Positions 19,501-30,106 of a DNA stretch of 64,000 nt are shown piece after piece. The DNA is taken from positions 6,510,001-6,574,000 of the forward strand of contig NZ_CP109031.1 in NCBI RefSeq assembly GCF_036226925.1, written 5' to 3'. The notes under the pieces were generated by a model. That model had not been told where the DNA came from. It worked only from the letters and a program-made list of their open reading frames with translations, and did no database searches. The translations under genes and the position numbers were made by a program. The stretch's first letter is position 1; each line of letters opens with the position of its first letter. This DNA comes from Streptomyces sp. NBC_00659. Its GTDB lineage: Bacteria > Actinomycetota > Actinomycetes > Streptomycetales > Streptomycetaceae.

Positions 19501-20105
19501 ACCGGCCGGTAGCCCGCCGCCTGGAACGCCCGCGCACTGCGGGCGTTCCCCGCGGCCACCTGGGCCCAGACCGGTTCGCCGGCCAGGTGCCGCGCCGCCG
19601 ACGCCAGCGCCCGGCCCAGCCCCCGGTGCCGTACGCCCTCGTCCACCTCCACCGCGGCCTCCAGACGTCCCCCGACTCCCCGCCCGAGGACGAGGATCCC
19701 GCCGTCCGCGGCCCACGCCCGCACGCCGTCGCGCCGTCTGCGGGCGCCCGTGAGCCGGGGGTGGGCGAGGCCGTCGATCTCCGTGAGCGCGAGGGCCGCC
19801 GGGCCGGGGAGCGGGGCGGCGACGGACAGCACGTCCACCGTGTCGTTCGACCGGCCCGTCCGCTCCATGAGCGCGGCGAGGAACCGCGGGTTCATGGCCG
19901 CAGCGAGCGGGTCGCAGTCCAGGGCCCCCAGCGTTGCGCGCACCCAGCCCTCGTCCTCGTCGGTGAAGACGACGGAGTGCGCGGTGAAGGCGAGGACGCC
20001 GGTGTCGCGGGGGGAGTGCGGGCGGACGACCGTGGTGGCGCCGTCGGGCGGCGGGAAGACTCCACGGGCCACGGCGTCCAGAATGTCGCGCAGAGTGCCG
20101 CGCAT
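19470..20105 (-). CDS. GNAT-family acetyltransferase
   Basis: 211 residues. The C-terminal half holds the acetyl-CoA site: VEVDEGVRHRGLGRALASAA (R/Q-x-x-G-x-G/A type) followed by AGNARSARAFQAAGYRPVG. The N-terminal half resembles the extra domain seen in streptomycete GNAT pairs (LDCDPLAAAMNPRFLAALMERTG). ATG 20105 is used because it begins the conserved region. It is divergent from the MerR gene across a 54-bp gap carrying a MerR-type operator, so it may be under the same regulator. Substrate unknown. Confidence 0.8.
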   Translation of the reverse strand: MRGTLRDILDAVARGVFPPPDGATTVVRPHSPRDTGVLAFTAHSVVFTDEDEGWVRATLGALDCDPLAAAMNPRFLAALMERTGRSNDTVDVLSVAAPLPGPAALALTEIDGLAHPRLTGARRRRDGVRAWAADGGILVLGRGVGGRLEAAVEVDEGVRHRGLGRALASAARHLAGEPVWAQVAAGNARSARAFQAAGYRPVGAEALLLPR

Positions 20106-20121
20106 GACCGTCCCCCACCGC

Positions 20122-20153
20122 TTGAGTCTCCACCCACTGGAAGGCCCAGACTC
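20122..20153 (+). promoter_or_regulatory. MerR-type promoter with 19-bp spacer and GAGTCT dyad
   Basis: -35 like TTGAGT (20122-20127), 19-bp spacer, -10 like CAGACT (20147-20152), overlaid by the inverted repeat GAGTCT (20124-20129) / AGACTC (20148-20153). The overlong spacer with a centred dyad is the hallmark of MerR-regulated promoters. The start point would fall at about the ATG, giving a leaderless mRNA. Confidence 0.65.
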
Positions 20154-20159
20154 GCAGAC

Positions 20160-21074
20160 ATGATCGACGACGGCACCGCACTTCTCACCATCGGCGAGCT
20201 GTCCCGGAGCACCGGCCTGAGTGTCCGCACGATCCGCTACTGGTCGGACGAGGGCGCGCTGCCCCCGGTGGCCAGGTCGGCGGGCGGCTACCGGCTGTAC
20301 GACGCCGGCTCCGTGGCCCGCCTGGAGCTGGTCCGGACCCTGCGCGAACTCGGACTGGGGCTCGGCGACGTCCGCGCTGTCCTGGCGGGCGAGAGGACGG
20401 TGGCGGAGGTGGCGGCCGCGCACGTGGCCGCGCTGGACGCGCAGATCAGGTCGCTGAAGGTGACCCGGGCGGTGCTGTCGACCGTGGCACGACGTGGTTC
20501 GAGCGCACAGGAGACGACACTCATGAACAGACTGGCGCGACTGTCCGCCGCCGAACGCGGGCGGATCATCGACGACTTCATGGAGGAGACCTTCGGGGGC
20601 CTGGACACCGCGGACCCCGACATCCGTACCCGGCTGCGGTTCAGCGTCGGTGATCTGCCGGACGACCCGACACCCGCGCAGGTGGACGCCTGGGTGGAGC
20701 TGGCCGAGATGATCCAGGACCCGGGCTTCCGGGCGCGGATGCGCGAGATGATCGAGTTCAACGCGGCGGACCGGGGACCGCAGGAGCTGGCGGGAACGTC
20801 CGTGTGGTTCATGAGCCGGCTGGTGCACCTCGCGGGTGAGGCGCTGGAGCGGGGTGTCGACCCCGGAAGCCCGGAGGCGGACACGGTGCTGAGCGGCCTG
20901 CTCGGCGACGCGGACCGGGCTTCCGTACTGGCCCGCATGGAGTCCGCGGCCCATGCCGAGATGGCCCGTTTCCGGGAGCTGGCCTCGCTGGTCAGGGGCA
21001 TGGACCCGCTGTCGGCACACCGTGAGGAGTTCGCCTGGGTACTCGCCGCACTGCGCGCCCACCCGGACCGTTAA
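20160..21074 (+). CDS. MerR-family transcriptional regulator with large C-terminal sensor domain
   Basis: 304 residues. The N-terminal winged helix (LTIGELSRSTGLSVRTIRYWSDEGALPP) and dimerisation helix are typical. The C-terminal 180 residues are helical and unrelated to metal-binding MerR tails (no Cys cluster), so the ligand is probably organic. It is likely autoregulated through the overlapping dyad just upstream, and may also control the divergent GNAT gene. ATG 20160 starts at the predicted transcription start. No overlap with the downstream EF-hand gene. Confidence 0.85.
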   Translation: MIDDGTALLTIGELSRSTGLSVRTIRYWSDEGALPPVARSAGGYRLYDAGSVARLELVRTLRELGLGLGDVRAVLAGERTVAEVAAAHVAALDAQIRSLKVTRAVLSTVARRGSSAQETTLMNRLARLSAAERGRIIDDFMEETFGGLDTADPDIRTRLRFSVGDLPDDPTPAQVDAWVELAEMIQDPGFRARMREMIEFNAADRGPQELAGTSVWFMSRLVHLAGEALERGVDPGSPEADTVLSGLLGDADRASVLARMESAAHAEMARFRELASLVRGMDPLSAHREEFAWVLAALRAHPDR

Positions 21075-21134
21075 TCTGACCTCCGTACACAAGGCAGTAA
21101 CGCATGCAGTGATGCACGACGAAGGGGCGGATCG

Positions 21135-21347
21135 GTGGCCGACATCGAGGAAGCACGCAAGCAGTTCGAGCGGATCGATACGGACGGTGACGGGTTCATC
21201 ACCGCAGCCGAGTTCAAGGCCGCTCTCGCCCAGGGCGGCGACTGGAACGTCACCGAGTCGGTGGCGGAGGCCGTCATCGCCAGCCGCGACCTCAACGGTG
21301 ACAAGGTTCTCTCGTTCGACGAGTTCTGGGTCCACCTGAACAAGTGA
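21135..21347 (+). CDS. Small EF-hand calcium-binding protein
   Basis: 70 residues with two EF-hands: loop DTDGDGFITAAE (all ligands present) and DLNGDKVLSFDE (position 5 Lys, 12 Glu). It fits the small calmodulin-like proteins found in Streptomyces, and has no signal peptide. GTG start after GGGGCGGATCG; the spacing is acceptable. The last codons enter a strong hairpin shared with the convergent AraC gene. Target protein unknown. Confidence 0.85.
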   Translation: MADIEEARKQFERIDTDGDGFITAAEFKAALAQGGDWNVTESVAEAVIASRDLNGDKVLSFDEFWVHLNK

Positions 21348-21401
21348 CGCCGTCCGAAGGGGCGCCCGCCGGACTCCCGGAGGGCGCCCCTTCGGCGTCA
21401 C
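21344..21401. terminator. Bidirectional terminator shared by EF-hand and AraC genes
   Basis: GTGACGCCG and AAGGGGCGCCC on the left pair with GGGCGCCCCTTCGGCGTCAC on the right, with a 4-nt bulge. Both stop codons lie inside the stem. Confidence 0.8.
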
Positions 21402-22321
21402 GAGGCCCGCTTGCGGTACTGCCCCGGCGCCACCCCGTACTCCCGTTTGAAGGCCTTGGCGAACGCGAACTCCGAGGTGTAGCCGATGCGTTGGGCGACC
21501 AGGCGGAGCGGGAGGTCCGCCGAGCGCAGCAGCCGCCCGGCCGTCGTCATGCGCCACCGGGTGAGGTACGCGAGCGGCGGCTCGCCCACCAGGGCGGTGA
21601 ACCGGCGGGCGAACGCGGCCCGGGAGAGACCGCCGCGCGCTCCGAGTTCCCCGACCGTCCACGGGTGGGACGGGGTGTGGTGGATGGCGTGCAGCGCGGC
21701 CGCGACCGCCGGGTCGGCGAGGGCGCCCGCCCAGCCCGTGGGGTGACCGTCGTCGTGCCGCTCGCGCTGCCACCAGGCGCGCAGGATGTACAGCAGGAGC
21801 GTGTCGAGCAGCGATGTGACGACCGTGTCCGAGCCCGGCTGCGGCTCCTCCAGTTCCGTGCCGAGGAGTTCGACCGCCGTCCGCAGCGAGCGGTGGGCGC
21901 CGACGCGGGCGGGAAAATGGACGACCTCCGGCAGTTCCGCGAGGAGCGGGTGGGCGCGGGCCCGGTCCAACCCGTAGGCCCCGCACAGCAGAACGGTCCG
22001 GGCCCCCGTCGGCGGCCCCTCGGGGGGCGTGGCTTCGGGCCAGCGTCCGTCCGGTCGCACCCGCACCTCCTCCAGGGGCACGGCCACGTCGCTGGCGAGC
22101 GCGTGTCCGCGGCCGTGGGCGAGGAACACCACGTCGCCGGGTCCCACCGCCAGCGGTGCGCCGTTCTCCGGGAGCAGCCACGCCGACCCCTGGAGCACCA
22201 CGTGGAATCCGGCACCGTCCGAGGCTTCGAAGCGCATTCCCCAGGGCGCGTACTTGTCCTGGCGCGAGGAGTGCGGGCGCCCCGTGCGCATGGTGGCGAC
22301 GGCGTCGCTCAGTACGTCCAT
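21398..22321 (-). CDS. AraC-family transcriptional regulator (cupin N-terminus)
   Basis: 307 residues from ATG 22321. The N-terminal cupin_6-type domain (FHVVLQGSAWLLPENG, LAVGPGDVVFLAHGRGH) is followed by two helix-turn-helix motifs (VGELGARGGLSRAAFARRF and PLRLVAQRIGYTSEFAFAKAFKREYGVAPGQYR in two parts). It is divergent from an MDR oxidoreductase, the common layout in which the regulator controls the reductase in response to an organic compound. Three CGAGAC-type half-sites at 21-bp steps in the gap are the likely binding sites. An in-frame start at 22387 would place coding sequence over those sites. Confidence 0.87.
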   Translation of the reverse strand: MDVLSDAVATMRTGRPHSSRQDKYAPWGMRFEASDGAGFHVVLQGSAWLLPENGAPLAVGPGDVVFLAHGRGHALASDVAVPLEEVRVRPDGRWPEATPPEGPPTGARTVLLCGAYGLDRARAHPLLAELPEVVHFPARVGAHRSLRTAVELLGTELEEPQPGSDTVVTSLLDTLLLYILRAWWQRERHDDGHPTGWAGALADPAVAAALHAIHHTPSHPWTVGELGARGGLSRAAFARRFTALVGEPPLAYLTRWRMTTAGRLLRSADLPLRLVAQRIGYTSEFAFAKAFKREYGVAPGQYRKRAS

Positions 22322-22350
22322 GCCCGTACCGTAACTCCACCGCGCACCGG

Positions 22351-22398
22351 CGAGACGAACAGACAGGAAAACGAGACTGACAGGCATGGATCGTCTCG
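22351..22398. promoter_or_regulatory. Three CGAGAC half-sites at 21-bp spacing
   Basis: CGAGAC at 22351-22356 and 22372-22377, and its complement GTCTCG at 22393-22398: exactly two helical turns apart each time. The last one overlaps the expected -35 of the MDR gene (candidate -10 TAGCGT at 22410-22415), fitting AraC-type activation. Confidence 0.5.
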
Positions 22399-22416
22399 CG
22401 TCCGGCTCCTAGCGTC

Positions 22417-23451
22417 ATGGGTATGCCAACCACCGCACGCACCGTGCTCTTCCATGAACTCGGCGGACCCGACGTCCTGCGGATCGAGGATGTCCCTCTG
22501 CCGGGCCTCGTCTCCGGCCCGGACGCCGCCTCCGGTCCCCGGCCCGCCCCCGGGCACGTCCTCGTACGGGTCGAGGCACTCGGCCTCAACCGCGCGGAGG
22601 CCCTGTTCCGCGCGGGGACGTACTACTACCAGCCCTCCCTGCCCGGATCTCGGCTCGGGTACGAGGCGTCCGGCACCGTGGAGGCGGTCGGTGAGGGGGT
22701 CACCGGTTTCGCGGTAGGAGACCCCGTGACGACCGGACCCGGCATCGAGATGGGCACCCAGGGCGTGTACGCGGAACGCGTCGTGCTGCCGGACACCGCG
22801 ATCGTGCCGCGTCCGGCGTCGGTGGACGCCGTCACCGGCGCGGCGTCGTGGCTGACGTACACGACGGCGTACGGGGCACTGCTGGAGACCGCGCGCCTCA
22901 GGCCCGGCGACCACGTCCTGATCACCGGGGCGTCCAGCGGCGTCGGCACGGCGGCCATCCAGGTCGCCCGCCGCATCGGCGCGATTCCGCTGGCCACCAC
23001 CCGGTCCGCGGCGAAGCGGCGGCGACTGCTCGATCTCGGGGCGGCCGAAGTGATCGTCTCGGACGATCAGGACGTGCCGGAGGAGGTCCGGCGACTGACC
23101 GGCGGCCGGGGCGTCGAGGTGGTCTTCGACGCGATCGGCGGCCCCGGGTTCCGGTCGCTGGGCGAGGCCCTCGCCGAGGCAGGCGTGATGGTCGTCTACG
23201 GCTGGCTCGACCGGCGCCCGGCCGAGCTGCCCTGGAACTGGCCGTTCACGATCCACACCTACGCCAACTTCGCCCTCACGTCGGCCCCGGAGGGCCGCCG
23301 CCGCTCCACCGCCTTCCTGAACGCCGGTCTGCGGGACGGCGGGTTCCGGCCACCGGTCGCCGAGGTCCTCGAGGGACTCGACCGCATCCGGGACGCGCAC
23401 CGCCTGATGGAGACCAACACGCACATCGGCAAGATCGTGGTGAAGCCCTGA
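22417..23451 (+). CDS. Zinc-independent MDR oxidoreductase (quinone-reductase-like)
   Basis: 344 residues. The GroES-like N-domain (LGYEASGTVEAVGEGVTGFAVGD) and Rossmann domain (HVLITGASSGVGTAAIQVARRIG) fit the NADPH:quinone oxidoreductase branch of the medium-chain dehydrogenases. The catalytic zinc Cys/His of alcohol dehydrogenases is absent. ATG 22417 or 22423 (MPTTART) are both possible; the candidate -10 hexamer lies so close that the mRNA may be leaderless. Probably regulated by the divergent AraC gene. The 12-bp unit CCTGAACCGC is repeated at its stop codon. Confidence 0.85.
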   Translation: MGMPTTARTVLFHELGGPDVLRIEDVPLPGLVSGPDAASGPRPAPGHVLVRVEALGLNRAEALFRAGTYYYQPSLPGSRLGYEASGTVEAVGEGVTGFAVGDPVTTGPGIEMGTQGVYAERVVLPDTAIVPRPASVDAVTGAASWLTYTTAYGALLETARLRPGDHVLITGASSGVGTAAIQVARRIGAIPLATTRSAAKRRRLLDLGAAEVIVSDDQDVPEEVRRLTGGRGVEVVFDAIGGPGFRSLGEALAEAGVMVVYGWLDRRPAELPWNWPFTIHTYANFALTSAPEGRRRSTAFLNAGLRDGGFRPPVAEVLEGLDRIRDAHRLMETNTHIGKIVVKP

Positions 23452-23642
23452 ACCGCACCTGAACCGCTTCTGTCCCTGAAGGCTGAACCCCAAAAGCTCC
23501 GAAGCCGGAAACCGGTCGCTGTTTCCCGTGTCTCCGCTGTTTCCGGTCTTTGTCACCCGGACGCCGTACGCCCCGGAATAGCGCGTCCGCCCCGGGAGTT
23601 GCCGTGCCCATCAGGAGCACCAACCCCGGAAGGGTCTGTCTC

Positions 23643-24305
23643 ATGAAGATCGGCATCATCGGCGCGGGCAACATCGGCGGCAACCTCACCCGGCGGCTCA
23701 CCGCCGTCGGGCACGACGTCTCCGTCGCCAACTCCCGCGGTCCCCAGACGCTCGGCGCGCTCGCCGAGGAGACCGGCGCGACCCCCGTCACGGTCGAGCG
23801 GGCGGCACAGGGCGCGGACGTCGTGATCGTCACGATCCCGCTCAAGGCCGTGCCGAACCTGCCGGACGGCATCCTGGACGGAGCCGCCGAGGACGTCGCC
23901 GTCATCGACACCGGCAACTACTACCCCCAGCAGCGCGACGGCAGGATCGCCGGGATCGAGGACGACGGCCTCACCGAGAGCCGCTGGACCGCCCGGCAGA
24001 TCGGCCACACGGTCGTGAAGGCGTTCAACGGCACCTACGCGCAGGACATCCTGGACCGCGCCCGTCCGGCCGGTGCCCCCGACCGGATGGCACTTCCGGT
24101 GGCCGGCGACGACACGGCGGCGAAGCGGCGTGTACGCGACCTCATCGACGAGATCGGCTTCGACACCGTCGACGCCGGCGGCCTGGACGACTCCTGGCGC
24201 CAGCAGCCCGGTACCCCCGTCTACGGCCTCCAGGAAGGCCGCGACGCGGTGACGAAGGCGCTGGCGGAGGCGTCCCCGGAGCGCGCGGCGGACTTCCGCG
24301 GCTGA
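23643..24305 (+). CDS. NADPH:F420 reductase-like Rossmann protein
   Basis: 220 residues. The N-terminal GIIGAGNIGGNL dinucleotide motif, then VANSRG, fits proteins of the F420-dependent NADP reductase / pyrroline-5-carboxylate reductase-like group (DVVIVTIPLKAVPNLP, KAFNGTYAQDILDRA, DTVDAGGLDDSWRQQPGTPVYG). Many streptomycete copies are annotated only as NAD(P)-binding. ATG 23643 follows GGAAGGG (23629-23635). The role is not set by context: neighbours are an MDR reductase and an AlaDH-like gene on the other strand. Confidence 0.75.
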   Translation: MKIGIIGAGNIGGNLTRRLTAVGHDVSVANSRGPQTLGALAEETGATPVTVERAAQGADVVIVTIPLKAVPNLPDGILDGAAEDVAVIDTGNYYPQQRDGRIAGIEDDGLTESRWTARQIGHTVVKAFNGTYAQDILDRARPAGAPDRMALPVAGDDTAAKRRVRDLIDEIGFDTVDAGGLDDSWRQQPGTPVYGLQEGRDAVTKALAEASPERAADFRG

Positions 24306-24330
24306 GCGGCCGACCCGTTGCGCACGTGTT

Positions 24331-25503
24331 CTAGACGGCCTGGCTCAGCGCGTCCGCCGGGATCTGTGAAGCGTGCGGGTAGACGGCGGACCGGTGCTGG
24401 AAGGAGAGGATCTTCGGGTTCTGGACGACGCCGTCACGGATCTCGATCGCCTTGCGGACGGTGATGTCGGCGTCCCACGCGGTGGGGCCGCTCATGACCT
24501 TGCGCAGGTAGGGAAGCAGCGCCTCACTGATCTCCCAGGTGGCGGAGTTCCACAGGTGGGACGGGCTGTGATCCACCGCGTAGTAGTGGCAGCCCGCTCC
24601 GACGGTGGGCATGGGCTCGCCGAAGGTGGTCGGGCGGGCCCAGCCGAAGCCCATGCCCTCGTCGCAGGCGACGTCGATGAAGAACGTGCCCGGCCGGAAC
24701 AGGGCGAGTTCCTCGTCGGTGACGAACATGAGCGGCGCGTCGGTGTCCTGCAGGACGCAGTTGACGATGATGTCGAACCCGGCCAGGTACTCCGCCAGCG
24801 GTACGGGCCCGGCCGGAGTGGAGGCCTGCAGGCCCGAGGGGGTGTCCGGCCGCTCCTCGAAGTGGCTCATCACGACCGAGGGCATCGGTGAGGCCACCGC
24901 CGCGGCGGCGCGCTGAGTGAGCACCGTGACGTCGGAGACCCCCATGGCGCCCAGGCCCGTGACCGCTCCGCGCGCCGTGGCACCGAAACTGATGACGACC
25001 GCGCGGAGGCGGCGCCCGTAGCTGCCGGTCAGCCCGCCGAGCTGCAGGGCGTGCAGCACCGAGCAGTAGCCGGCGAGTTCGTTGTTCTTGTGGAACACAT
25101 GGACGCTGAAGGCGCCCGTGGAGGTCCAGTGGTTCATGGCTTCCCAGGCGATCAGCGTCAGCCGCCGGTCGATGCCGATCTGGGTCATCTTCTCGTCCTG
25201 CACGCAGTGCGGCCATCCCCACAGCACCTGGCCCTCGCGCAGCTCGGCGAGGTCGTCGTGCAGGGGCTTGGGCAGCAGCATGATGTCGCACTCGGCGACG
25301 AGTTCCTCACGGGAGCGCAGTCCGGCCACGAGGGGCCGCAGCGCGTCGTCGGCGACGCCGAACCGTCGGCCGTAGCCGTGTTCGAGGAAGATCTTCTCGC
25401 GGACGTCCGGGGCGATCCGGTCGAGGTGGCGAGGGTGCAGGGGCAGGCGGAACTCGTTCTCCTTGCGGGAGGAGGCGAGCACTCCGAGACTCATCAGGCT
25501 CAT
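24331..25503 (-). CDS. AlaDH/PNT-family enzyme, N5-(carboxyethyl)ornithine synthase-like
   Basis: 390 residues. The N-domain has SRKENEFRLPLHPRHLDRI and HGYGRRFGVADD, as in alanine dehydrogenase/transhydrogenase; the Rossmann region follows with AVVISFGATARGAVTGLGAMGVSDVTVLTQ in broken form (GATARGA). The match is best with the carboxyethylornithine synthase branch, which reductively couples pyruvate to an amino acid side chain using NADPH. Substrate identity is inferred. ATG 25503 has GGAAATGAG in front; ATG 25494 is an alternative. No obvious operon. Confidence 0.6.
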   Translation of the reverse strand: MSLMSLGVLASSRKENEFRLPLHPRHLDRIAPDVREKIFLEHGYGRRFGVADDALRPLVAGLRSREELVAECDIMLLPKPLHDDLAELREGQVLWGWPHCVQDEKMTQIGIDRRLTLIAWEAMNHWTSTGAFSVHVFHKNNELAGYCSVLHALQLGGLTGSYGRRLRAVVISFGATARGAVTGLGAMGVSDVTVLTQRAAAAVASPMPSVVMSHFEERPDTPSGLQASTPAGPVPLAEYLAGFDIIVNCVLQDTDAPLMFVTDEELALFRPGTFFIDVACDEGMGFGWARPTTFGEPMPTVGAGCHYYAVDHSPSHLWNSATWEISEALLPYLRKVMSGPTAWDADITVRKAIEIRDGVVQNPKILSFQHRSAVYPHASQIPADALSQAV

Positions 25504-25765
25504 GTGGGGCGGCTCATTTCCTGCCGGACGCGATGCGCTCCGGCCTTGCCGTTCCCCGAGGGCGACGCCGCGATGGATGGCGGCGTGCGAGGTGCGCTCG
25601 GTATGTCAACCGTACTCCGGTCCCGGACGCCGTCCGCCCGCCGCTCGTCCGAGCCCGGCGGGCGGCCCGGCGTTCCCGGGAGGAAAGCGGATGCCGGGCG
25701 CCCCCGGGGCGGGGCTCCGGGGGCGGGGCGCCCGGCGTCGGCGGTCGGCGGAGAACCGGTGACCT

Positions 25766-26323
25766 CTAGGCGCTGCCCGCCCACGCGCGCAGGGCGGCCT
25801 TGGTGTCGAAGTCCGCGACGTCCCGGTCCACCGGCTCGGAGGTGTACTGGTGGAAGCGCCACTTCGCCTGGATGCGGGGTTCGCCGGCGGTCACGTAGTC
25901 GGCGATCCACAGACCGTCACCGGCGTACGAGGTGGTGTCGATGTTCAGCCAGAAGTTCCGGTTCGTGTAGAGCACCACGCGGTTGTCCGGGCGGAGTTCC
26001 TTCACCTTGCGGATGAAGCGGTCCTTCTCCGCGTTGCTCGCGTGGGTGCCCTCGCCGGTGGTCTCCCAGTCGACGGCGAGCAGGTCGCCCGCCTTTTCGG
26101 GGGCCTTGCTCACGAAGTAGGCGGCCTGGGCGGTGATGTTGCCGGGCCACAGGAAGTGGTAGAAGCCCACGACGCAGTCCGCGTCGCGGGCGGTCCTCAC
26201 CTGCGCGGTGAGTTTCGGATTGACGTACGAGCGGCCTTCCGTCGCCTTGACGAAGACGAAGGAGAGGCCGGCGGTGCTGTACGTGGACGACTGGTAGGCG
26301 CTGACGTCGATGCCTCGCAGCAT
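25766..26323 (-). CDS. Glycoside hydrolase family 25 muramidase without signal peptide
   Basis: 185 residues. MLRGIDVSAYQ at the start, FVFVKATEG, VGFYHFLWPG, LLAVDWETTGEG and VVLYTNRNFW are the GH25 lysozyme strand motifs, with catalytic Asp/Glu in AVDWET. Such enzymes cut the MurNAc-GlcNAc bond. ATG 26323 is fixed by CGGAGG 7 nt upstream, so no signal peptide is missed: it must be cytoplasmic, non-classically exported or released by lysis. The region upstream (26324-26765) has no gene. Confidence 0.85.
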   Translation of the reverse strand: MLRGIDVSAYQSSTYSTAGLSFVFVKATEGRSYVNPKLTAQVRTARDADCVVGFYHFLWPGNITAQAAYFVSKAPEKAGDLLAVDWETTGEGTHASNAEKDRFIRKVKELRPDNRVVLYTNRNFWLNIDTTSYAGDGLWIADYVTAGEPRIQAKWRFHQYTSEPVDRDVADFDTKAALRAWAGSA

Positions 26324-26765
26324 GGGGGGAGCCTCCGTGCATGGGGGGGGAGGGGGAGGGCCACGCGGGGCGGTCCCCGGGTGTCCCTGGCGAACAACTG
26401 CCGCTGTCCCGGGGGACGGTCGTCGGGGGGCGGCCGCCGTTGTCCACGGGGACAGTCCGTACGGGACAACTGCCTTGGGGATTCCCTCACTTCGCCCCCT
26501 CCACGCTCGCACGCGTGAGCGGCGCACCCGCACCGGTCGTCAGGGCCGGGCCTTTCGCCTGACGCAGCGCGCGGGAGCCGGCCCGCCCGGGAGCCGGAAC
26601 CGCGCGGGAGTCGGCCCGCCGGCGCGCGTCAGGGGCCGAACCGGCCACCGGCGGGCGGTCCATGCCGACGAGAGCGCGCGGTCCGCCGACAGGACCGGGT
26701 CCGGCGCTCGCTCCGTCCCCGGTCCCCGCCGCTCCGGCCGGCCCTCCCGGGAGCGGGCCCGCCGC
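26324..26765. other. 442-bp gap upstream of GH25 gene, no gene seen
   Basis: G-runs follow the GH25 start, then an operator-like dyad GTTGTCC (26439-26445) / GGACAAC (26464-26470) with ACAACTGCC repeated at about 26394 and 26466. The remainder up to sdaA is GC-rich low-complexity sequence without codon bias in any frame. Confidence 0.5.
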
Positions 26766-28133
<1,368 letters not shown>

Positions 28134-28199
28134 GGGAACTCCTTGCTGGTTTCGCCGGACGCCGTTGTCCGACGGAGGTGGTGCGGGACTGCATGGAAC

Positions 28200-28237
28200 G
28201 GGGCACCGCGCTCTGCTTCCAGTGTGCGCGGTGCCCC
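28200..28237 (-). terminator. Perfect 12-bp hairpin between glyA and sdaA
   Basis: GGGGCACCGCGC (28200-28211) pairs exactly with GCGCGGTGCCCC (28226-28237), 14-nt loop. It may terminate or attenuate the glyA transcript before sdaA. Confidence 0.75.
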
Positions 28238-28296
28238 GGATATCCGTACGAAGAGAAAACGTACGGGTGAAAACATATGACGAAGAGCCTACGGAA

Positions 28297-29556
<1,260 letters not shown>

Positions 29557-29567
29557 GCGGTGACTCC

Positions 29568-29945
29568 TCAGCCGGCCGTGAAGGCGGTGTACTCGTCGGC
29601 GGACATCAGGTCCTCGGGCTCGCCGGCGACGCGCACCTTGAACAGCCAGCCGCCCTCGAAGGGAGCGGAGTTGACCAGGGCCGGGTCGTCCACGACGTCC
29701 TGGTTGGCCTCGACGACCTCGCCGTCGACCGGGGAGTACAGGTCGCTGACCGACTTGGTCGACTCCAGTTCACCGCAGGACTCGCCCGCGGTCACCGTGT
29801 CACCGACGGCCGGGAGCTGGGCGTAGACGACATCGCCGAGCGCGTTGGCCGCGAACTCGGTGATGCCGACCGTCGCGACGCCGTCCTCGGCGACGGACAG
29901 CCACTCGTGCTCCTTGCTGTAACGCAGCTGCTGGGGGTTGCTCAT
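29568..29945 (-). CDS. gcvH: Glycine cleavage system H protein
   Basis: 125 residues. The lipoyl-lysine is in [19 protein letters not shown] (about residue 64). It shuttles the aminomethyl group between the P and T proteins. The start ATG 29945 follows AGGAGAA at proper spacing. The gcvP gene is absent from this window, so the P protein must be encoded elsewhere, as is usual in Streptomyces. Lies between gcvT and glyA. Confidence 0.96.
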   Translation of the reverse strand: MSNPQQLRYSKEHEWLSVAEDGVATVGITEFAANALGDVVYAQLPAVGDTVTAGESCGELESTKSVSDLYSPVDGEVVEANQDVVDDPALVNSAPFEGGWLFKVRVAGEPEDLMSADEYTAFTAG

Positions 29946-30043
29946 GACCTGAATTCTCCTGTACGCGGTGGAGTGCTGATGGAGGGAAGCGTGGGTGACC
30001 GGGCGGATGTGCCCAGGGTCACGTCCGGGGCCCTGGGAAGGGC

Positions 30044-30070
30044 GCCCGTCGGTACCGGCGCCCGACGGGC
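30044..30070 (-). terminator. Perfect 9-bp hairpin between gcvT and gcvH
   Basis: GCCCGTCGG (30044-30052) pairs with CCGACGGGC (30062-30070), 9-nt loop, 37 nt downstream of no other gene than gcvT. It could partly terminate or protect the gcvT message in the 161-nt gap. Confidence 0.55.
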
Positions 30071-30106
30071 ATCCGGTTCTTCATGCCCGGCCGGTGCGGA
30101 CCAGTG

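Noticed and set aside
20106..22589. Upstream extension of the GNAT frame on the minus strand to 1039 codons
   Set aside because: It passes antisense through the MerR, EF-hand and MDR genes and out of frame through the AraC gene; the true GNAT begins at 20105 where the family domain starts.
22309..23556. 415-codon minus-strand frame over the MDR gene
   Set aside because: Antisense shadow of a well-supported oxidoreductase.
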